From contig NZ_BQHW01000019.1 of assembly GCF_021602025.1 (NCBI RefSeq), positions 1-64,000 of the forward strand: 64,000 nucleotides of DNA, given 5' to 3'. The position numbers and the translations under genes were made by a program. This document shows positions 19,478-27,827 of the stretch, piece by piece. Source of the stretch: Pseudomonas ceruminis. Lineage in GTDB: Bacteria; Pseudomonadota; Gammaproteobacteria; Pseudomonadales; Pseudomonadaceae. Every line of letters starts with the position of its first letter. Position 1 is the stretch's first letter. A model generated the notes under the pieces. That model saw nothing but the letters and a program-made list of their open reading frames with translations. It did not search any database and had not been told where the DNA came from.

Positions 19478-20881
19478 ATGACCGAAGTTGCCCTGGACAC
19501 CGCAACCCCACATGCACCGTCTGTCATTCGGCTGTTGCTCGAAAAACTGGGCGTGGCCTATCGCGAGGTGCCAGAGCACCCGCACCTGTCAGCCGCCTCA
19601 CGCGTGCAGGCGATCCTGCTCGACGACGAGATCGGCGCATTGATGGTGCTGTTCCCGCAGAGCAAGCTACTCGACCTCAGCCGCCTGGAAGAGTTGACGG
19701 GTCGCAAGCTCAAGGCCGTACCGGTGAACCGCCTCAAGCAGATGCTCGACAAGCACCAGCTCAAGGCCTTGCCGGCGATCCCGGCCCTGACCAGCTCACC
19801 GTGCCTGTACGAGAGCGATTTGCTCAACGCCGAGCACCTGCTGATCCAGTCGGGCGAGGCTGGCCTGTTGCTGGACATCAAGCGTGACGACTTCAAGGGC
19901 ATGCTGAGCAAGGCCAGCGCTGGCAACTTCGGCCAACCGGTGGGGGACATCCGCCCTAACCTAGACCGGCCGCTTGACGATTCCAGGGAGATCAGCCAAG
20001 CCGTTCAGGCCTTTACCGCCCGACGCATCCAGAAGCGCCTGGAAGAAACCATCGAGATACCGCCGCTGGCCGATACCGCGCAGAAGATCATCAAGCTGCG
20101 GGTCGACCCCAACGCCAGCATCGACGATATCACTGGCGTGGTCGAAACCGACCCGGCACTGGCCGCCCAGGTGGTCAGCTGGGCCGCATCGCCCTACTAC
20201 GCCTCGCCTGGCAAGATCCGTTCGGTGGAAGATGCCATCGTGCGCGTGCTGGGTTTTGATCTGGTGATCAACCTGGCGTTGGGCTTGGCCCTGGGCAAAA
20301 CCCTGAGCCTGCCCAAGGATCAACCGCAACAGGCAACGCCCTACTGGCAGCAGTCGATCTACACCGCTGCCATCATCGAAGGCCTGACCCGGGCCATGCC
20401 GCGCGCAGAGCGCCCGGAAGCCGGCCTGACCTACCTGGCCGGGTTGCTGCATAATTTTGGGTACCTGTTGCTGGCGCACGTGTTCCCGCCACACTTCTCG
20501 CTGATCTGCCGTCATCTGGAGGTCAACCCGCACCTGTCCCACACCTATGTGGAGCAGCATCTGCTGGGGATCAGCCGCGAACAGATCGGTGCCTGGCTGA
20601 TGAAGTTGTGGGACATGCCAGACGAACTCTCGACCGCGCTGCGCTTCCAGCACGACCCTTCGTACGATGGCGAATACTCGGCGTACCCCAACCTGGTGTG
20701 CCTGGCGACCCGCTTGCTGCGCTCGCGCGGGATCGGGTCGGGACCTGAGGAAGCGATACCTGACGAGTTGCTGGAGCGTTTGGGGGTTACGCGGGACAAG
20801 GCCGAGGACGTGGTGAACAAAGTGCTTGAGGCTGAGAGCCTGTTGCGCGAGCTGGCTTCGCAGTTCCACGCACCGCATTGA
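19478..20881 (+). CDS. YbaK/ProXp-like domain fused to an HDOD domain
   Basis: 467-residue two-domain protein. Residues about 12-150 resemble the YbaK/aminoacyl-tRNA deacylase fold (SVIRLLLEKLGVAYREVPEHPHLSAA...), the domain that clears mischarged prolyl-tRNA. Residues about 195-400 form an HDOD domain of the kind found in signalling proteins; PPLADTAQKIIKLRVDPNASIDDITGVVETDPALAAQVV is its hallmark. The HD pair is replaced (LLHNFGYLLL), as expected for HDOD, so no phosphohydrolase activity is predicted. The fusion occurs widely in Pseudomonas, but its job is unknown to me. Alone between recG and a convergent gene. Start ATG 19478 has GGAAACGGA upstream. Confidence 0.82.
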   Translation: MTEVALDTATPHAPSVIRLLLEKLGVAYREVPEHPHLSAASRVQAILLDDEIGALMVLFPQSKLLDLSRLEELTGRKLKAVPVNRLKQMLDKHQLKALPAIPALTSSPCLYESDLLNAEHLLIQSGEAGLLLDIKRDDFKGMLSKASAGNFGQPVGDIRPNLDRPLDDSREISQAVQAFTARRIQKRLEETIEIPPLADTAQKIIKLRVDPNASIDDITGVVETDPALAAQVVSWAASPYYASPGKIRSVEDAIVRVLGFDLVINLALGLALGKTLSLPKDQPQQATPYWQQSIYTAAIIEGLTRAMPRAERPEAGLTYLAGLLHNFGYLLLAHVFPPHFSLICRHLEVNPHLSHTYVEQHLLGISREQIGAWLMKLWDMPDELSTALRFQHDPSYDGEYSAYPNLVCLATRLLRSRGIGSGPEEAIPDELLERLGVTRDKAEDVVNKVLEAESLLRELASQFHAPH

Positions 20882-20889
20882 TACCCGTG

Positions 20890-20906
20890 GGGCCGCCTTG
20901 CGGCCC
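20890..20906. terminator. Short GC-rich hairpin after the HDOD gene
   Basis: GGGCCGC (20890-20896), loop CTT, GCGGCCC (20900-20906), immediately beyond the stop at 20881. No clear T-run, so efficiency is uncertain. Confidence 0.5.
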
Positions 20907-20983
20907 TGTCGCCCGCAAGCCCCACAGCCACAGCGGCGCTTCTTTGAAGACACGCAATGGGCTGCACAGCAGCCCCCGCATTT

Positions 20984-21361
20984 TCAGCCTTTCTTCTTTT
21001 TCGGTTTCAGGTATTTCATCAAGCCCTGGAACCACATCACCAGCGCCGGGTTGCCCTTGATCTGGATGCTCTTGTCCTGAATGCCCTGCATGAACGCCAA
21101 CTGCTTGTTGCTGGCTTGCATCGTGGCGAAGCCATAGGCAGCATCCTTGAAGGCAATGGCAAAGGCCGGTTGCGGGTGGCTGCCACCCTTGCTGCTGATG
21201 CGTTCGCCGCTGACGATGAAGTGCCTTGCAACCTTGCCGTCCAGCGTCTGCATCTGGAACACCAGGTCCTTGTCCTTGAGTTGCTGCTGGAACGCCGGAT
21301 TGGTGCGGCTGGCACTGGCCATCAGCAGACCCATGGCCCAGAGAAGAAAGCGAAACTTCAT
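20984..21361 (-). CDS. Small exported protein resembling an SCP2 sterol-carrier-like domain
   Basis: 125-residue protein. A hydrophobic N terminus (FRFLLWAMGLLMASA) suggests a signal peptide or membrane anchor. The remainder follows the SCP2 layout: a beta segment (LVFQMQTLDGKVARHFIV), an alternating middle, then LAFMQGIQDKSIQIKGNPALVMWFQGLMKYL, which resembles the FxxGKLKIKGD motif of SCP2-type lipid-binding domains. It ends with a Lys-rich tail (KPKKKKG). A lipid-related role is inferred only from that resemblance. ATG at 21361; convergent with the HDOD gene. Confidence 0.7.
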   Translation of the reverse strand: MKFRFLLWAMGLLMASASRTNPAFQQQLKDKDLVFQMQTLDGKVARHFIVSGERISSKGGSHPQPAFAIAFKDAAYGFATMQASNKQLAFMQGIQDKSIQIKGNPALVMWFQGLMKYLKPKKKKG

Positions 21362-21458
21362 CGACGCGCCTCGAATGAAATATGACTAAGGCGCGCAGTT
21401 TATCCTTTTCCTGAACTACTTATGCAAGTTCGTTGCGCAACGCCTTCAGAAAGCACAA

Positions 21459-21478
21459 CGGGCGCCCGTAGGCGCCCG
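21459..21478 (-). terminator. Terminator after the HU gene
   Basis: CGGGCGCC (21459-21466) and GGCGCCCG (21471-21478) with loop CGTA. On the minus strand, TTGTGCTTTCTG follows, a weak U-run downstream of the hup stop at 21511. Confidence 0.65.
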
Positions 21479-21510
21479 CTTGGACAGAGGCTGAGTGTGT
21501 CAGGCGCCGG

Positions 21511-21810
21511 TCACTTGCCTTTCTTGGTCGGCTTGGCTGGAACGTTGACGCTCTCTTTCAGGTTCTTGCCAGGTTTGAAGGCTACCGTATTGCTGGCCTT
21601 GATCTTCACCGGTTCACCGGTCTGGGGGTTTTTGCCAGTGCGGGCACCACGATGGCGTTTTTCAAAGGTGCCAAAACCAACCAAGGTGACGGTGTCCTTG
21701 TCCAGGGCACCCGTGATGCTGTCGAGAATCGCGTTCAGCACCTGATTGGCCTTTTCCTTGGTCAGATCAGCCTTTTCGGCGATGACGGCGGCGAGTTCTG
21801 GTTTACGCAT
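21511..21810 (-). CDS. hupA: HU-family histone-like DNA-binding protein
   Basis: Bends and compacts DNA in the nucleoid. The 99-residue protein has the HU/IHF fold: helical N-terminal half (MRKPELAAVIAEKADLTKEKANQVLNAI), GFGTFEKRHRGARTGKNPQTGEPVKI (46-71) where the DNA-gripping arms begin, and FKPGKNLKESV. It is longer than E. coli HU by about 9 residues because of a Lys/Pro-rich tail (PAKPTKKGK). P. putida has several HU genes; I assign hupA from the neighbourhood, with moderate certainty. AGAGG precedes ATG 21810. Confidence 0.9.
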   Translation of the reverse strand: MRKPELAAVIAEKADLTKEKANQVLNAILDSITGALDKDTVTLVGFGTFEKRHRGARTGKNPQTGEPVKIKASNTVAFKPGKNLKESVNVPAKPTKKGK

Positions 21811-21998
21811 AGTGAAGCCTCTTTGACGGGATTTCTTGTTGTTATTGCCGTGCTGCCATGAAAGCAGCGTTCAAGGCACCGCAGGCTCTAATCTGCGGCA
21901 GACGGAAGTGAGAATGGCACGCCCACCGAGGCCGCGCCAGTATCTGGGCGGCCATTGTGCGGGCAATAACAGGATAAATCCGACAGAACGCCTGCTAT

Positions 21999-23144
21999 TT
22001 ACGCCATCAAGGCAGGTAGCTGCCGATTCAGCGCGAGCTTTTCCATGACCGCGCTGCCCGTCAGGGCATAGCCCAGCAGCTGGCCGTCAGCGCCGTGGCA
22101 GAGCACCTTGAGGTCACTGCCCTGCCCTTCAACCTGCCAATTGCCGTCTTGCCCGAGCGGAGGTGGCGAAACCACCAACGGGCACGCCGGCGTTTTCACG
22201 GTGATCGGCATCGGCCCGTAGCTGACCTGGGTCGGGTTGCCTGCCAGGGTCTGGGCCAAAGCGCGCGCGCAGGCCATCAAGGGCATTACATACAACAGGT
22301 TGATGCCTTCGACCTCGGCACAATCGCCCAACGCGAAGATATTGCCATGGGAGGTACGCAGGTGCCGGTCCACCACCACGCCACGGTTGGTCTGCAGCCC
22401 AGCTGCAGCGGCCAGGTCGGTGCGGGGGCGCAGGCCAATGGCCGAGACAACCAGGTCACAGGCAATCACGCTGCCGTCGGACAAGTGTGCTTCAAGGCCT
22501 TCGTCGGCCTGCGCCAGCCGGGTCAGAACCGGCCCCAGATGGAAGCGCACGCCCAGGCCCTGCAGGCCCGCCTGCACGGCAGCAGCGGCGGCCGGGTGCA
22601 GCAGGGTTGGCATGACCTGTTCGCACGGCGCCACCACGTCGACCTGGAAACCGCCCAGGCTCATGTCGTTGGCGAACTCACAACCGATCAGGCCAGCCCC
22701 CAGGATCAATACACGTTGCTTGCCAGCAGCTGCGGCACGAAAACGCGCGTAATCTTCCAGATCGTTGATCGGGAACACACGGTCGGCGCCATCCCCTTCC
22801 AGCGGCACTTGCACTGTCTGCGCGCCCCAGGCCAGCACCAGGTCGCGATAGCACACAGCCTCTTCACCGATCCACAGGCGCTTGTGACCTGGGTCGATGC
22901 CGCTGATACGCGTGTGGGTACGGATCTCGGCCTTGAGTTGCTCGGCCATCGCGCCCGGCTCGGCCATACACAGGCCATCGGCGTCCTTGTGCTTGGCAAA
23001 GCCGGTGGACAGCATCGGCTTGGAATAGGAACGTCCGTCATCGGCGGTAATCAGCAACAGCGGCGTATCCGCGTCGAGCTTGCGAAATTCGCGGGCCAGG
23101 TTGTAGCCGGCAAGGCCGGTACCGATGATTACCACAGGGGACAT
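21999..23144 (-). CDS. Rubredoxin-NAD(+) reductase (FAD-dependent)
   Basis: FAD flavoenzyme passing electrons from NAD(P)H to rubredoxin. The 381-residue protein has the N-terminal FAD Rossmann motif [19 protein letters not shown] (4-22), a second dinucleotide motif [17 protein letters not shown] for NADH, and [11 protein letters not shown] near the C terminus for FAD. The length matches AlkT/RubB-type reductases rather than larger disulfide reductases. ATG 23144 starts 34 bases after the rubredoxin stop, with GAGAGGAA upstream, so they form an operon. No alkane hydroxylase is adjacent, so a role in oxidative-stress electron transfer is as likely as alkane oxidation. Confidence 0.9.
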   Translation of the reverse strand: MSPVVIIGTGLAGYNLAREFRKLDADTPLLLITADDGRSYSKPMLSTGFAKHKDADGLCMAEPGAMAEQLKAEIRTHTRISGIDPGHKRLWIGEEAVCYRDLVLAWGAQTVQVPLEGDGADRVFPINDLEDYARFRAAAAGKQRVLILGAGLIGCEFANDMSLGGFQVDVVAPCEQVMPTLLHPAAAAAVQAGLQGLGVRFHLGPVLTRLAQADEGLEAHLSDGSVIACDLVVSAIGLRPRTDLAAAAGLQTNRGVVVDRHLRTSHGNIFALGDCAEVEGINLLYVMPLMACARALAQTLAGNPTQVSYGPMPITVKTPACPLVVSPPPLGQDGNWQVEGQGSDLKVLCHGADGQLLGYALTGSAVMEKLALNRQLPALMA

Positions 23145-23178
23145 GTGCTGCGTTCCTCTCATTCGAACAGTGTTGAAA

Positions 23179-23346
23179 TCAGCCGATGGCGATCATTTCG
23201 AAGTCACTCTTGCCCACACCGCAGTCGGGGCACAGCCAGTCCTCGGGCACATCCTCCCAGCGTGTGCCAGGCAGGATACCGTCGTCCGGCCAGCCTTCGG
23301 CTTCGTCATAGATCAGGCCACAGACAATACATTGCCACTTCTTCAT
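23179..23346 (-). CDS. rubA: Rubredoxin (small, 55 residues)
   Basis: Iron-sulfur electron carrier with one iron bound by four cysteines. Reading the minus strand from ATG 23346 gives [18 protein letters not shown] and, further on, the [19 protein letters not shown] segment, with Cys6, Cys9, Cys39 and Cys42 exactly as in rubredoxins. GAGGAA lies about 10 bases upstream. Its reductase is the next gene. At 55 codons it is easily overlooked by length-filtered gene finding. ubiC starts on the opposite strand 131 bases away. Confidence 0.95.
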   Translation of the reverse strand: MKKWQCIVCGLIYDEAEGWPDDGILPGTRWEDVPEDWLCPDCGVGKSDFEMIAIG

Positions 23347-23477
23347 CGGTTCTGGTTCCTCGGTACAGACTCAGGCTTTATTGTGCGGGCTGAATGCCCT
23401 TTCGCGGGCATTATGCAAGCAGTCGGGGCAATCATGCTAAGCTCGCCGCCTCTTTGGCTGTAACAAAGCATACCGAC

Positions 23478-24035
23478 GTGTCGTACGAATCCCCGCAAGC
23501 AGCCGCTCTCGCGTGGCTGCCGTATTCACTGCTGGCGAACGATATCGGCCAGCCTACTCTCGACTGGCTGTTCGACGAAGGCTCCCTGACTCGTCGCCTT
23601 ACTCGTCTTTCCAACGATCATTTCAGTGTGACACCCCTGTTCGAGGGCTGGCAGCCGCTGCGCGATGACGAATGCCGGGCGCTGGGCATCGCGCCGGGCG
23701 CCGAGGGCTGGGTGCGTGAGGTGTACCTGCGCGGCCATGGCCAGCCGTGGGTATTTGCCCGCAGCGTTGCCAGCCGCAGCGCCCTGGAGCGGGGCGGCCT
23801 GGACCTGGAAACCCTGGGCAGCCGGTCGCTGGGCGAATTGCTGTTCTGCGACCAGGCGTTCATCCGCCATCCGATCGAGGTGTGCGCTTATCCACAGGCC
23901 TGGTTGCCTCGCGAAGCCGCGGACGCGGGTTTATGGGGGCGGCGTTCACGCTTTGAGCGCGACGGCCTCGACCTGCTGGTGGCCGAAGTGTTCCTGCCGG
24001 CACTATGGCAAGCGGCCAAGGAGGACAACCGCTGA
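23478..24035 (+). CDS. ubiC: Chorismate pyruvate-lyase
   Basis: Converts chorismate to 4-hydroxybenzoate plus pyruvate, the entry step to ubiquinone. The 185-residue protein contains [20 protein letters not shown] (about 82-101), with the conserved Arg of the UbiC active site, and [11 protein letters not shown] (about 115-125), also typical. GTG at 23478 is preferred because it gives [15 protein letters not shown], as in P. putida UbiC; an upstream ATG at 23394 would add an unlikely leader. It overlaps ubiA by one base (TGATG), so the two are translationally coupled. An exact DnaA-box nonamer TTATCCACA occurs inside at 23888-23896, likely by chance. Confidence 0.9.
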   Translation: MSYESPQAAALAWLPYSLLANDIGQPTLDWLFDEGSLTRRLTRLSNDHFSVTPLFEGWQPLRDDECRALGIAPGAEGWVREVYLRGHGQPWVFARSVASRSALERGGLDLETLGSRSLGELLFCDQAFIRHPIEVCAYPQAWLPREAADAGLWGRRSRFERDGLDLLVAEVFLPALWQAAKEDNR

Positions 24036-24925
24036 TGTACCTGCAACTGCTCAAGTCGCTCAACCGTGTGCACCCGCGCGCCTGGGACTTTGTTCAGCTA
24101 AGCCGCATGGACAGGCCAATCGGTATCTACCTGCTGCTGTGGCCGACCCTGTCGGCGGTATGGATCGCCGGACAAGGCTCGCCCACCCTGGCCAATGTGC
24201 TGATCTTCGGCCTCGGCGTGGTGCTGATGCGAGCTGCCGGGTGCTGTATCAACGACTTCGCTGATCGCAAGGTCGATGGCCACGTCAAACGCACCGCCGA
24301 CCGCCCGCTGGCCAGCGGCCGTGTCAAACCGCGTGAGGCCCTGGCGCTGTTCGCCATCCTGGTGGGGGTGAGTTTCCTGCTGGTGCTGTGCACCAACAGC
24401 CGTACGGTCTGGCTGTCGTTTGGCGCAGTGGCTTTGGCGTTCTGCTACCCGTTCATGAAGCGGTACACCTACTACCCACAGGTGGTGCTGGGAGCGGCGT
24501 ATTCCTGGGGCATCCCCATGGCCTTCACCGCTGCGGGCGGCGAGTTGCCGGCCAGTGCCTGGCTGCTGTACATCGCCAACCTGCTGTGGACGGTGGGCTA
24601 CGACACCTACTACGCGATGGTCGATCGTGACGACGACCTGAAGATCGGCGTGAAATCGACCGCAATCCTGTTCGGCGAGGCCGACCGGGCGATCATCCTG
24701 ACCCTGCAGATGCTGTCGCTGGGCTGCTTGCTGCTGGCGGGCAGCCGCTTTGATCTCGGCGGCTGGTTCCACCTGGGCCTGCTGGGTGCGGCGCTGTGCT
24801 TTGCCTGGGAATTCTGGTCCACACGCAAACTGGACCGGGATGCGTGCTTCAAGGCATTTCTGCACAACCACTGGGCGGGGTTGTTGATCTTCATGGGTGT
24901 GGTGCTGGATTACGCACTGCGTTGA
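24035..24925 (+). CDS. ubiA: 4-hydroxybenzoate polyprenyltransferase
   Basis: Inner-membrane prenyltransferase attaching the polyprenyl chain to 4-hydroxybenzoate in ubiquinone synthesis. The 296-residue protein has about 8 hydrophobic helices and the two Asp-rich motifs: [20 protein letters not shown] (about 74-93) and [19 protein letters not shown] (about 192-210), which coordinate magnesium and the prenyl diphosphate. AAGGAGGA lies 9 bases before ATG 24035, inside the ubiC end. With ubiC this is the standard two-gene pathway start. Confidence 0.95.
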   Translation: MYLQLLKSLNRVHPRAWDFVQLSRMDRPIGIYLLLWPTLSAVWIAGQGSPTLANVLIFGLGVVLMRAAGCCINDFADRKVDGHVKRTADRPLASGRVKPREALALFAILVGVSFLLVLCTNSRTVWLSFGAVALAFCYPFMKRYTYYPQVVLGAAYSWGIPMAFTAAGGELPASAWLLYIANLLWTVGYDTYYAMVDRDDDLKIGVKSTAILFGEADRAIILTLQMLSLGCLLLAGSRFDLGGWFHLGLLGAALCFAWEFWSTRKLDRDACFKAFLHNHWAGLLIFMGVVLDYALR

Positions 24926-24959
24926 ACCCTTTGGGGCTGCTTCGTAGCTTTCTCCCGAC

Positions 24960-25004
24960 AGGCCGCGCCTGCAGGCAACTGCGGTGCCGTTGCAGGAGCG
25001 GCCT
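24960..25004. repeat. REP-type hairpin
   Basis: AGGCCGCgcCTGCA (24960-24973) pairs with TGCAGgaGCGGCCT (24991-25004), a P. putida REP-like element (TGCAGGAGCGGCCT). It lies between convergent ubiA and the downstream repeat-protein gene. Confidence 0.65.
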
Positions 25005-25009
25005 GGAGC

Positions 25010-25378
25010 TCAAGGCTTGGCGACGTGCCAGACATCCTTCATGCCGTCACCGGTCATATCACCGGCCTTCTTGTCCTTGACGAAGGTGTACAGCGGCTTG
25101 CCGTCATATGCCCACTGCATGGAGCCGTCATCGCGCTTGATCTGAGTCCACTTGCCTTCGGCCTTTTCGCCTTTCTCGGCTTTGAGCGGCGGCCAGTTCT
25201 TCGCACAATCGCCATTGCACATCGACTTGCCGCCGGCGTCCTTGTCGAAGGTGTACAGCGTCATGCCGGCGTGGTCGACCCACATGCCGTCCTTCTCCAT
25301 GGCGTGGTTGGCGGACGCCACCCCCGGGAGCGCAAGTGCAGCGAATAGGGCCATCCAGCTCAGCGTATGTCGTGTCAT
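25010..25378 (-). CDS. Secreted Yx(F/W/Y)xxD-repeat protein
   Basis: 122-residue exported protein. Signal peptide TRHTLSWMALFAALALPGVASA, then two short repeats: MTLYTFDKDAGGKSMCNGDCAKNWPPL and KPLYTFVKDKKAGD. The pattern LYtFdkD...CnGdCAknWPPL is typical of the family annotated as lipoproteins with a Yx(FWY)xxD motif; here no lipobox Cys is present. The two Cys (about 51 and 55) probably form a disulfide. Function is unknown. ATG 25378 is chosen; 25390 is an in-frame alternative without a clear advantage. Confidence 0.75.
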   Translation of the reverse strand: MTRHTLSWMALFAALALPGVASANHAMEKDGMWVDHAGMTLYTFDKDAGGKSMCNGDCAKNWPPLKAEKGEKAEGKWTQIKRDDGSMQWAYDGKPLYTFVKDKKAGDMTGDGMKDVWHVAKP

Positions 25379-25480
25379 TGGAATCACCATTGATCGGGGT
25401 GGATTGCGGTCTGTTTACCGCAGGGAGCGGCTCTTTGAAGCCTAGTTCAGTCATGCAATGTCGCCAGAACGGCCAACACC

Positions 25481-25498
25481 CTGTCACACAGCTGCAAT
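25481..25498 (+). promoter_or_regulatory. Pho box upstream of phoB
   Basis: CTGTCAC-ACAG-CTGCAAT follows the 7-4-7 Pho-box layout (two CTGTCAT-like repeats). The first copy is near-exact and the second is fair. It lies 54 bases before the phoB ATG, consistent with autoregulation by PhoB. Confidence 0.7.
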
Positions 25499-25551
25499 AA
25501 TTCCGTTATCTAATGCGGGCCAGACACGATTTTTCGGGAGAGGTTTTGAGC

Positions 25552-26241
25552 ATGGTTGGCAGGAACATTCTGATCGTCGACGACGAAGCGCCTATTCGCG
25601 AGATGATCGCCGTTGCATTGGAAATGGCCGGCTATGACTGCCTGGAGGCAGAAAATTCCCAGCAGGCCCACGCCATCATCGTCGACCGCAAGCCTGACCT
25701 GATTCTGCTCGACTGGATGCTGCCCGGCACCTCCGGGATCGAACTTGCCCGCCGCCTCAAGCGCGACGAGCTGACCGGGGACATCCCGATCATCATGCTC
25801 ACCGCCAAAGGTGAAGAGGACAACAAGATCCAGGGCCTGGAGGTCGGCGCCGACGACTACATCACCAAGCCGTTCTCGCCACGCGAGCTGGTTGCCCGCC
25901 TGAAAGCCGTGCTGCGTCGCACCGGCCCAAGCGACAGCGAAGCGCCGATCGAAGTTGGCGGCCTGCTGCTCGACCCGATCAGCCACCGCGTGACCATCGA
26001 CGGCAAACCGGCCGAAATGGGCCCTACCGAGTACCGTTTGCTGCAGTTCTTCATGACCCACCAGGAGCGCGCCTACACCCGTGGCCAGTTGCTCGACCAG
26101 GTCTGGGGCGGCAACGTCTACGTCGAAGAGCGCACCGTCGACGTGCACATCCGTCGCCTGCGCAAGGCACTGGGTGAAGCGTACGAAAATCTGGTACAAA
26201 CCGTCCGGGGCACGGGTTACCGCTTCTCGACCAAAAGCTAG
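25552..26241 (+). CDS. phoB: Phosphate regulon response regulator PhoB
   Basis: OmpR-type regulator activated by PhoR under phosphate limitation; binds Pho boxes. The 229-residue protein has a receiver domain with Asp10, Asp11, phosphorylation site Asp54 ([10 protein letters not shown]) and Lys106, then a winged-helix domain ending [15 protein letters not shown] and GTGYRFS. ATG 25552 ([12 protein letters not shown]) is chosen because GGGAGAGG lies 8 bases upstream; a longer start at 25513 exists. phoR follows. Controlled by the Pho box at 25481-25498. Confidence 0.97.
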   Translation: MVGRNILIVDDEAPIREMIAVALEMAGYDCLEAENSQQAHAIIVDRKPDLILLDWMLPGTSGIELARRLKRDELTGDIPIIMLTAKGEEDNKIQGLEVGADDYITKPFSPRELVARLKAVLRRTGPSDSEAPIEVGGLLLDPISHRVTIDGKPAEMGPTEYRLLQFFMTHQERAYTRGQLLDQVWGGNVYVEERTVDVHIRRLRKALGEAYENLVQTVRGTGYRFSTKS

Positions 26242-26378
26242 TTGCGAGCTTCCAGCCTAAAGCTGCACGTCAACGCGTGCAGCGCCCGGGCTCGAAAATG
26301 GACTATCAGCATCACCGATCCGCTTCTTCATGCAGCGTGTGGCTTGCAGCATGCGGCTGGATCCGAAGGATCTGTCAA

Positions 26379-27686
26379 TTGAACCAGAACTGGCACGCGA
26401 CCCTGATTCGCCACCTGCTGCTGCTGATCACCGTCTGCCTGATCGGCGGCCTGGTCAGCGGTTATTACGGCTGGAGCCTTGCCATCGGCCTGGCGCTGTA
26501 CCTGGGGTGGACACTCAAGCAACTGCTGCGCCTGCATGACTGGCTGCGCAACCACCAGCCCGACGAAGCACCACCCGACGGCTACGGTCTGTGGGGTGAG
26601 GTGTTCGACAGCATCTATCACCTGCAGCGCCGTGACCAGCGTGTGCGCGGTCGCCTGCAGGCGGTGATCGACCGGGTGCAGGAGTCCACTGCCGCCCTGC
26701 GTGATGCGGTCATCATGCTCGACAGCGATGGCAACCTGGAATGGTGGAACCGCGCCGCGGAAACCCTGCTCGGTTTCAAGACCCCTCAGGATGGGGGGCA
26801 GCCGGTGACCAACCTGGTGCGTCACCCCCGCTTCAAGGAGTACTTCGAGTCGGAGAACTACGCCGAACCGTTGGAAATCCCGTCCCCGATCAACGACCGT
26901 CTGCGCGTCCAGCTGCACCTCACCCGCTACGGCAACAATGAGCACCTGATGCTGGTGCGCGACGTCACCCGTATCCATCAGCTGGAACAGATGCGCAAAG
27001 ACTTCGTGGCCAACGTCTCGCACGAGCTGCGCACGCCGCTGACAGTGATCACCGGTTACCTGGAAACCTTGCTCGATAACGTCGAAGACGTGAACCCGCG
27101 CTGGGCCCGGGCGTTGCAGCAGATGAGCCAGCAAGGTTCGCGCATGCAGACCCTGCTCAACGACCTGCTGCTGCTGGCCAAGCTGGAAGCCACCGACTAC
27201 CCATCGGACAACCAGCCAGTGGCGGTCGACACGTTGCTGGGCGCCATCAAGAACGATGCCCAGGCGCTGTCCGGGCCACGTAACCAGCGCATTACCCTGG
27301 AGGCCGCGCCAGGCCTGCGCCTGAAGGGCAGCGAATCGGAGCTGCGCAGCGCCTTTTCCAACCTGGTGTTCAACGCGGTCAAGTACACCCAGGACGAAGG
27401 CAACATCCGTATCCGCTGGTGGGCCGACGAACAGGGCGCGCACCTGTCGGTGCAGGATTCGGGGGTCGGCATCGATGCCAAGCACCTGCCGCGCCTGACT
27501 GAACGCTTCTACCGCGTCGATTCCAGCCGTGCCTCCAACACCGGCGGCACCGGGCTCGGCCTGGCGATCGTCAAGCACGTACTGATGCGCCACCGCGGGC
27601 GCCTGGAGATCAGCAGCGTGCCGGGGCATGGCAGTACCTTCACCTGCCACTTCAGCCCGGCACAGTTGGCCAGCGACAAAGGCTGA
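26379..27686 (+). CDS. phoR: Phosphate regulon sensor histidine kinase PhoR
   Basis: Inner-membrane kinase/phosphatase for PhoB; senses phosphate indirectly through PstSCAB and PhoU. The product has two hydrophobic N-terminal helices (about 10-45), a PAS region (VIMLDSDGNLEWWNRAAETLLG, about 110-131), the H box VANVSHELRTPL with His215, and N/G boxes including GTGLGLAIVKHVL. I start it at TTG 26379 (AAGGAT 9 bases upstream), giving 435 residues starting MNQNWHATLIRH; longer reading from ATG 26298 or 26277 is possible but adds poorly conserved sequence. Ends at a strong terminator. Confidence 0.93.
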   Translation: MNQNWHATLIRHLLLLITVCLIGGLVSGYYGWSLAIGLALYLGWTLKQLLRLHDWLRNHQPDEAPPDGYGLWGEVFDSIYHLQRRDQRVRGRLQAVIDRVQESTAALRDAVIMLDSDGNLEWWNRAAETLLGFKTPQDGGQPVTNLVRHPRFKEYFESENYAEPLEIPSPINDRLRVQLHLTRYGNNEHLMLVRDVTRIHQLEQMRKDFVANVSHELRTPLTVITGYLETLLDNVEDVNPRWARALQQMSQQGSRMQTLLNDLLLLAKLEATDYPSDNQPVAVDTLLGAIKNDAQALSGPRNQRITLEAAPGLRLKGSESELRSAFSNLVFNAVKYTQDEGNIRIRWWADEQGAHLSVQDSGVGIDAKHLPRLTERFYRVDSSRASNTGGTGLGLAIVKHVLMRHRGRLEISSVPGHGSTFTCHFSPAQLASDKG

Positions 27687-27762
27687 AAGGGCGCTGCCAT
27701 GCAGCGCAATTAAGACCGCTACCCTTTGCTTTTACGGCTTCAACCGCTACATTGGAGCCCCT

Positions 27763-27790
27763 GTGCCAGCAAAAGCTGGCACTTTGTTTT
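27763..27790 (+). terminator. Rho-independent terminator after phoR
   Basis: GTGCCAGC (27763-27770), loop AAAA, GCTGGCAC (27775-27782), followed by TTTGTTTT. A classical terminator ending the phoB-phoR transcript. Confidence 0.9.
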
Positions 27791-27827
27791 CTACCTTTTC
27801 TAAGACGGACCCCGTAAAAACTCCATC

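Noticed and set aside
23394-23477. Upstream in-frame ATG for ubiC (28 extra residues)
   Set aside because: The added leader is not typical of UbiC and lies in promoter-like sequence; GTG 23478 fits known P. putida UbiC.
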